A model generated the notes under the pieces. The model was not told the DNA's origin. It did not search any database and saw only the letters and a list, made by a program, of their open reading frames with translations. From assembly GCA_964019055.1 (NCBI GenBank), contig OZ025217.1, forward strand, positions 11,915,755 to 11,979,754: DNA of 64,000 nt. The letters run 5' to 3'. Position 1 is the first letter of the stretch. The number at the start of each line of letters is the position of its first letter. Source of the DNA: Anthopleura xanthogrammica. Lineage: Eukaryota > Cnidaria > Anthozoa > Actiniaria > Actiniidae. A program made the position numbers and the translations under genes. Shown here in pieces: positions 57,399-64,000 of this stretch.

Positions 57399-59326
57399 CC
57401 TATATATACGTATCACAAAAGAACAACCAACACGTTGTATCAAAGGAATGGAGAAAAATAATTTCCAGCACAATTTTTCAAGTTTTCGTAAAAGCAATTA
57501 TTGATGCTGCAAGTTACAAGTAATGATACCAAGAATGTCATAACAACATCAAATTTTGAAATAGGACCGATCAAACAAAAACAAGAAGATTAGCTGCATA
57601 GGTACCTGTTGGAGCTATCTCGTCGTTCAAAACTCCTTGGAACAAGGAACTTTTAAGTTCAAGGGATTAAAGTTTAAAATCAAGGGATGTAACTGTCAAA
57701 AAACGTGCTTCAGTATTCTCAGGAAATCAGTGATATTTTACATCCTGTGCATAAACCTTATCAACGACTTGTAGTTTGTCTTTTATAGACTGAGATGTTA
57801 AGAAAAACTGAAATATTCAAGAAAAATTACTGAGTTCGCATTTCGCATAAAAAGTAAAGTTAAATAAAATAAAATAACGTCAGTCAACCACCAGCTGGAA
57901 ATACCATTGATTGATTCAAACGGCTTTATGAAGAAAAACTAAGATTTATTGCTGAATTATGAGACAAATGTCTACTGAACAAAGATTCTCAGTGTAAAAT
58001 CAAACAAATGATCCGTCGGTATTTTTAGATTCGTACGAGAGATTTTCCAAGTTTTGCATCACGTTCAGTTAATTGCAGACACCGACTCTGCTCTCTTAGC
58101 TTGTACTCATTTCTAGACATTTTAATAAAGGACAAAGAAACCGCTCCTTAATGGAATGTCACAATTTGATTATGAAGGACTAATATTTGCTAGCATAAAA
58201 TGTGTTAGGCAGGATAGCGGAGTTCAGAATTCCTACAAAGGCTTTTCCTGTACTATTTTGCAATAGTCAAACCGACAACGTAGTACTTACTAGACGAAAC
58301 ATGATTTAACTGGTTATGCTTTGTTTAAGACTAGTATTTCTTTCCCGGAAAACGGGGGAAAGAGTGCCTTTTATAGTTAACTAAAATGTCCGAATAATTT
58401 TGCAATAAAGTTGGACCGGCAACGTAGTAAATGAAAAATGTTTGAACAGCACTGGTTATGCTTTGCCTATGGCTTTGTCTTTGCCGGAAAAACCGGGGAT
58501 AAATATTGCCTTTTATAGTTAACTCAGTCAAATGTCCGAACAATTGTGTAATTCCGCTTTCATTAACAGATAAAGAAAATTCAGTTTTGTTTCGTTAGCT
58601 CATAGTAGATAACAAATATGAAATACTATTTGCTTTCTTATTGTATGTAAAATAAAAGTTTAAAGAAGAAGAGAAAGACGAAAAATTTGCTTTGTGAGAC
58701 TCGCATATTGTTGAAAATGTTTCTTGGAACTGCTTTATGTTATGAAGATGATTTGAAACCCCAGAACAGTCCAGAAGACATTAGCACAAGTTTACTTTAC
58801 TTTACTTAATGGTATTTTATTCGCTAAACCTGTACATTTTTACATTGAAATAATATTTGATCTAGGAGAACTAAAGCTTTCCCCTGACATGAATTCATAT
58901 GGTTTAGAAGACAAAGATTCGTTTAACGTTATTGTGTCCTCTTTCAAACCATCACTTATAGTATACTATAGTATACTTTCATATATAATAGATATAATAG
59001 AACACGGTTTGTTTGGGTGTAACATGCTGTAGAAAACAACATTTATAGCCAAGCAACACAAACCTGACCACAATATACAAGGCACATTTTAAAGACTTTA
59101 AAAGTCCAGCAGTTGCAATAAAGTTACAAGCCCAAAACCGTTAAGAAATAAAGAAAAGACTTTAACGGCTTACTCTCAAATATTCCTCCGAGTCAAACTA
59201 AGTGATCCTTCATAAATTAAGTTCTTAGTCAATATATATATTTTAGAAGCATTTACATGACTGTACAAATCTTTATACAAGTTATTTACAATATAATCAC
59301 GTTTCTCTTGAACTTCGTTCTCTTGC

Positions 59327-62300
59327 TCATGGTGTTTTGCAGCGTTTAAGGGAGTAGTTCCTCATAGGTTTGCTTTGGATCCCATTGAAAGTATGGCATC
59401 GTCGAAACTTTGGCTTTGCTGTCTTTTCTTGCCTTGTACTGCATTCTGATAGCATTCTTCTTCTCTTTTGGCATACTTGCCGACTGACATGAGACTTGAC
59501 TGTGGATTTCTTTCCTCTACTAAAGAAGCAGTGTCCACATGCCCACACGAAGGCTTCTTCGGCAGATCGATACCCGTTAGCTTTTCTTCGACTGGTATCC
59601 TGAAGATGGTTAGTCTTCATGACTTTTAACAGTCCTGCAAAGTTGGCTTGCTCTTGGATTGAGACGATATCTTTTTCATCCTGGATTTTTGTCGATATCT
59701 GAAAGATAATAGTTGAAAGCAATGAATTCGGTATCAGGCGCCAACACCCCTATTTCGTTCTTCCATGACCCTTTGAAGGCTTTTCTACTATAGTACGCTA
59801 TTTTCTAAGATTTTTCGATAAAATTGATCCCGGTTTAATTGGTTTGGTTCGGGCTTCTTCTACGAAACTCAATCTTTTTTTTTTTTTTTTACCAGATATT
59901 GTATTTCAAATCTTTGAACAAGACAAGATTAAACAATTTAGCCAAGAGCTAGAAAGAGCAGAATTGCATAAATAACACAATTTTTATGACCTAGGAAAAT
60001 AGAGCATGTGTAGTTCATAGTAATGTTTACTAAACATATTTAACTTACCACACTTTTATCCAGTGTACTTCCAGGCGCTAAAAATATTTTCTTTGTTCCA
60101 TAACCTAGAACATTGCTCGGTGTTGTATCGTCAGAGAACACGCTGTTTTGACATTGGAAGGGATGGAATTTGCTGTTTCGAATGCCTTCCAAGGCACAGG
60201 ACTTTGGCATTGAATCGGAGAATTCTAGAAGAGACAAAAAGAATTAATATGCAGGGTTCTTTTTCTAAGCAAGGATAAAAGGAATATAGAACAAAAGTCT
60301 ACGAAATTAAAAAAGATAATTTATAATTGAAAGGATAAGAACAATGTCTGCGGGGTTAATGGTTATTAGCAGAATGTGTTAATGACTTGTTTAAGAAACA
60401 ACATTGACTGAAAAGAATTAATAACTGGCACGAGGCAAAGAGGAAAAAAACTAGGAAAATACATACCTTCTGTATTCGAAGAGTAAAGGGTCGATGAGAA
60501 GCCAATTGAGCTGGTATCGACATGAGTAATTGGAATCTGCCTCAGCTTTCTTTTGAAATCTTTTTCATCTTCTGTTAGAAATAATTAACGTGATCAGTTT
60601 TAAAGCTATCAGACTTACAACAGGATTTTAACTTATCTTCACGTGTAGACTAGGACGCCTACATGATCAAGTGTAGAGTGCATTTATACTGACTTACGTA
60701 TCATAGGTATATTTATATATACGTGTATACATGCATGAACACATACATAGGTAGAAAAGAATTTCATATATTTTCTCAAATAAAAGAAACCTACAGTCAT
60801 TCAGTTTTAGCCATCTTAAGGGATTTTAGTGTTTAGTCCCTCAAATCTCTAGAACTTCTCTAGAATACTTCTAGCACTATTAGTTAAATCAAATAACACA
60901 CATTTCATACTCATAAAACTAACGAGTAAACCTAAACTATCCGAAACACAAACTTCTCGTCTCAGTAATGAGTAATCGATCAGTTAGCGCGTGTATGGAC
61001 TGAAAACGATTTTGCAAAAAGATCTGATCGTGCTGGATTCAATATGATATATATTTTGAGTAATCTTATATCAAATGTTAATTTCTCCAATGAGCCACCA
61101 ACAGTGCTGTCCGGAGCAGCCATGTTGGATGGATTTAGTATCACCTCAACTATTTTCCTCTTTCTTTCGTTCTAATTCGTAGAAAAGTGTATTTAGGCAT
61201 AGAAGGACTACATGGGAATGAAGATTTTACAAATTAGGAAAAAATTAGCCATTCATGCATCTGTACAGGCCAGCGAGCCTTCAGGACGACCATTGGAACT
61301 CCACCAAGGAGTTTTAGTTATTTCAAAGTTTACTCATATTTGCTTACTCGTATAGTCTCAGTATTTGCTTTTCTAAGGTCCTTTCTTCGCCCCAACTGAT
61401 AGAACTTTCTTAGTTTGCAAAGGTTATTTAAAGAAACATACTTATACTGTTTGTTACTATTAAAAATAAATTGGCTAGATGATTAAAGTAAATCATAATA
61501 TCCAAATAACAAATCTTACCATATTCTTGGATCTGGAATGATTTTGAAAAGTGACAAACTGATCTGCCGTCTTCTAATTGTACTTTGACAATAAATTGCC
61601 ACAATGATGAGGTGTTTTCCAGACAGTCTGTCGTTTCAGACGATGGTGGCAAGTACAGAGACAAGCACTTCAAGCCTACAGATAGCATTCCTGTTCTTCG
61701 GTTATATTCAGAAGGGAGACAAATTGGACCTGAATTTGGAAAAAAAAAGTTTTACATTTAGAATTCATGTTAGAATTATTAAAGGTATCAGTGAGAAAGA
61801 TTGTCTTTTCATGAAAGAAGCAAAAACCTTTTTTTAATTTTTCATCACAACATGAACACTAGAACAATTTTCTTATAAAGCAAATTATTGCTGCAGTTGT
61901 TGTTCTTTTGCTCTGCCATAGAGAAAGCATTTCCATTTACAAATTAGGATTTTCTGAGCAAATATATTACCTAATTAATACAATGAGGGAAGCAAAAGAC
62001 CATGACTACTTACCCTGAGAATAGTGTCTAGAAACACCATCTTGCAATAGTTTCAGGAAGAGCTTTACCCCATTAACTTTACAACCAGTTTTCACATACA
62101 CACACAGGAATGAATCCTCGATTCCCTCAGCGTGCTTGAAGTATACGTCTTTGATATTGAGGAAATCAACTCGAATGTCCTCTTCCATGGGCTCTTCCTT
62201 AATATTGAAGGGGAGGTCTTTTGAAATTGTGTGGAAGCTGTCTAGATCTAATAAATCGATTCTGTTCATGCTATCTATGATATTAGGCAGAGAAAAATAG

Positions 62301-63983
62301 CAACTTGTGGATGTTTCACTTTTGATCAAACAGCTAACGGTTTTTCGTGCCGGAAAATAGCTATTCTTGATGTTCCAGAGAGAGCAAGGGTCGCTTGGGT
62401 TACTCTCATAACAAATGGCTGTACTTTGGTTCATAGAAATATCCGGGACCAGACGGAAGTCTTTCTGATCCTTAACTGAGAACAAGGCTGAAATGCAAGG
62501 AAAATAGAAATATGAAAAATAAGATAAGAATAAGAGCCTTAGTTTATTTCTGTATTTCAAGGCAAGGCTGAAATGCAAGGAAAATAGAAATATGAAAAAT
62601 AAGATAAGAATAAGAGCCTTAGTTTATTTCTGTACTTCAAAGGATCAACCAATGTGGCGATAAAGAACATTAAAAATTAGCACATATTATCTGTATTAAA
62701 AAAAAAGTTTCAACATTGCCCTTAGAGATAATGGAATAATTTCGAGTGGAAGGACATAAAACTAACAGGTGACCAAGGTAGTGAGCTATAATAAATTATA
62801 ACCTACACAATAACTCAAAAAATATTTTAAAGAAGAACAAGAAAATTATCCAATCCTCCGCCAAATTCAATTTGAGAAACTGAGCCAATGAATGAGAGTT
62901 AAACCAGTTGACTGGCATCTGGGTCAATCGCAGGTGGGCAAATGAGCAAGTACAATGGGTGAATAAACAAAGAAAGTCGATGGCTGAAGTGGCAGATGGA
63001 AAGAAGTACGACAATCATCATTAGAACGAGTTAAACAGGTAGCATAATTGGTTTTATTTTAACATCACGCTGTTTAACTCAAAGAATTTAGATAGGAAGT
63101 AAACGGTTCACTCACTAATCAGCATTAATAGCTCATGATTAGATGACTGGGGGGAAAAAACCACCGTTGAAAAACACCTTTTATTATCAATTAATTAATA
63201 CCTAAACACGAGTATTTATCTAACACAGGGCAAATCTCTATCCGATTAGCATGTAAATATTGGTCAATACAGTGTTATATTTTTCTCGGTGCCACTTGAC
63301 CATGAGGTGTATAATTGCTGACCAAGAGTCCAAGTGTCACATAAAGACGTATACTGATATTGCCGAGTTGATATGCAAAGCTTCGTAAAGTTTAATACAG
63401 CCAGAAAAAAATACAGACAAGATTTTCAAAAGACATCTAGAGGTTTAAGGAAGCAATGACATAGGTACTTTAAACGATATAGGAAGCTTGTATATCGGAA
63501 ACTGATTCAGATCTACTTGTTAAAATGTTGCTTCGTTGGATCTAGGTAGCAGGTGCTTATTGCGTGTTTGTGCTCTTAAAAAACTTGCGTGAATTCGCCA
63601 TATAAAGAGCAATAAAATAAGTTTGAAGTTATTTTCTAATACAGCATTTTTTTAAATAAAAATGTTTACATTCTGTCTATATTTGTATTAATAATAATAT
63701 GTTAATAACAGTGCTGTGAAACCTATACGAAATTGGAGTTTCCGTTATGAAGGAATGATATCGTCTAAAGCATAACAGAACTTATTGTGACTGGAAGTCA
63801 AGTTAAGGGACAATACAGGAACAAATTATAAGTAGAAAAAAATGAAGAAGAAAAAAAGAAAGAAAAAAATTCGTAACTGAGAACGATTAAATATTGAGTT
63901 GTATAATTTGAAAACAAACCTTTTTCATCGAGTTGTTCAGGCAATAGGTCCAGCGTGCTCAAGCTTTGGTCGTCGTTGCTGGC
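59327..63983 (-). CDS. Unrecognised, probably nuclear protein with C2HC-like finger (partial)
   Basis: Exons (minus): 63983-63920, 62487-62014, 61729-61520, 60571-60467, 60224-60049, 59698-59327; phases agree, giving about 466 residues, with the N-terminus beyond the right edge. Visible features: an acidic/hydrophobic start (SLSTLDLLPEQLDE); a Ser-rich region with a sumoylation-type motif FNIKEEPMEED; a beta-rich globular part (FLCVYVKTGCKVNGVKLFLK ... WQFIVKVQLEDGRSVCHFSK); and a C-terminal CGHCFFSRGKK...HVSRQVCQKRRR, spacing C-x2-C then His and Cys, followed by Lys/Arg clusters. These suggest a DNA- or chromatin-associated regulator; this is inference, and no family is recognised. Exon 62487-62014 is preceded by an 80-bp tandem duplication that copies its acceptor. 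Confidence 0.72.
62483..62642. repeat. 80-bp tandem duplication spanning a splice acceptor
   Basis: Units 62483-62562 and 62563-62642 both begin caaggctgaaatgcaagg and include aaataagataagaataagag. On the minus strand each supplies the acceptor TTGCATTTCAG. Use of the upstream one would give a TGA after a few codons, so the exon-proximal copy is the likely functional site. Confidence 0.93.
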
Positions 63984-64000
63984 CTGAAAGAAGCATCCCA

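Larger units (their letters stand above)
51170..59326. other. 8-kb gene-poor region
   Basis: No supported gene between the convergent neighbours. It contains a TTTTC/TTTAC run (about 51350-51390), two direct duplications, two palindromic elements and AT-rich stretches. The longest frame, 52233-52550 (105 codons), has one hydrophobic stretch (AILLFVAFATLLSNSITLVF) but no family motif, and I could not link it to neighbouring exons. Confidence 0.55.

Overview
This is a eukaryotic, AT-rich window of an animal genome, most likely an anthozoan cnidarian (sea anemone or coral). The organism call is inference: it rests on many short exons with GT/AG introns, a nicotinic-receptor subunit and a second Cys-loop receptor, a secreted LamG-Ig-D8C-PAN protein, and dense small palindromic transposons. 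I assembled genes by hand from splice sites, reading phase and family motifs; no transcript or database evidence was available.

Layout. (1) 184-3344, minus: the 5' half of an anion-channel-type (GABA-A/glycine-like) Cys-loop receptor, running off the left edge. (2) 4.8-22.6 kb: a tandem cluster. Two complete genes (6799-12707 and 15837-19938, plus) encode secreted proteins of the order signal peptide, LamG, one or two Ig, D8C, PAN. A third copy survives only as a promoter/first exon (near 5399) plus a scrap of intron. The duplicated block also carries the first exon of the next gene, so a dead copy of that exon sits at 15041-15089. (3) 22275-27646, plus: a complete nicotinic acetylcholine receptor alpha-type subunit. 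(4) 29835-36125, minus: an SLC35A4-like nucleotide-sugar transporter whose last intron holds a 26-bp G-rich minisatellite. (5) 37265-43921 and 44898-51169, plus: a tandem pair of 11-exon genes for single-pass (type II) membrane proteins of a family I do not recognise by name; the cytoplasmic part carries a beta-rich module resembling one seen in phage-tail/bacterial surface proteins. (6) 51.2-59.3 kb: a gene-poor stretch with repeats. (7) 59327-63983, minus: the 3' part of an unrecognised, probably nuclear protein with a C-terminal C2HC-like finger.

Main points of interest. The LamG-Ig-D8C-PAN pair shows birth-and-death evolution. A patch of roughly 165 bp inside the LamG exon differs heavily and mostly by amino-acid changes, although surrounding exon and intron sequence is nearly identical. 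The Ig exon of copy 2 is a fusion of the two Ig exons of copy 1. These traits fit a secreted recognition or adhesion protein, but function is unproven. The membrane-protein pair is the best candidate for an undescribed family. The tandem copies also act as natural filled/empty-site pairs that date two transposon insertions.
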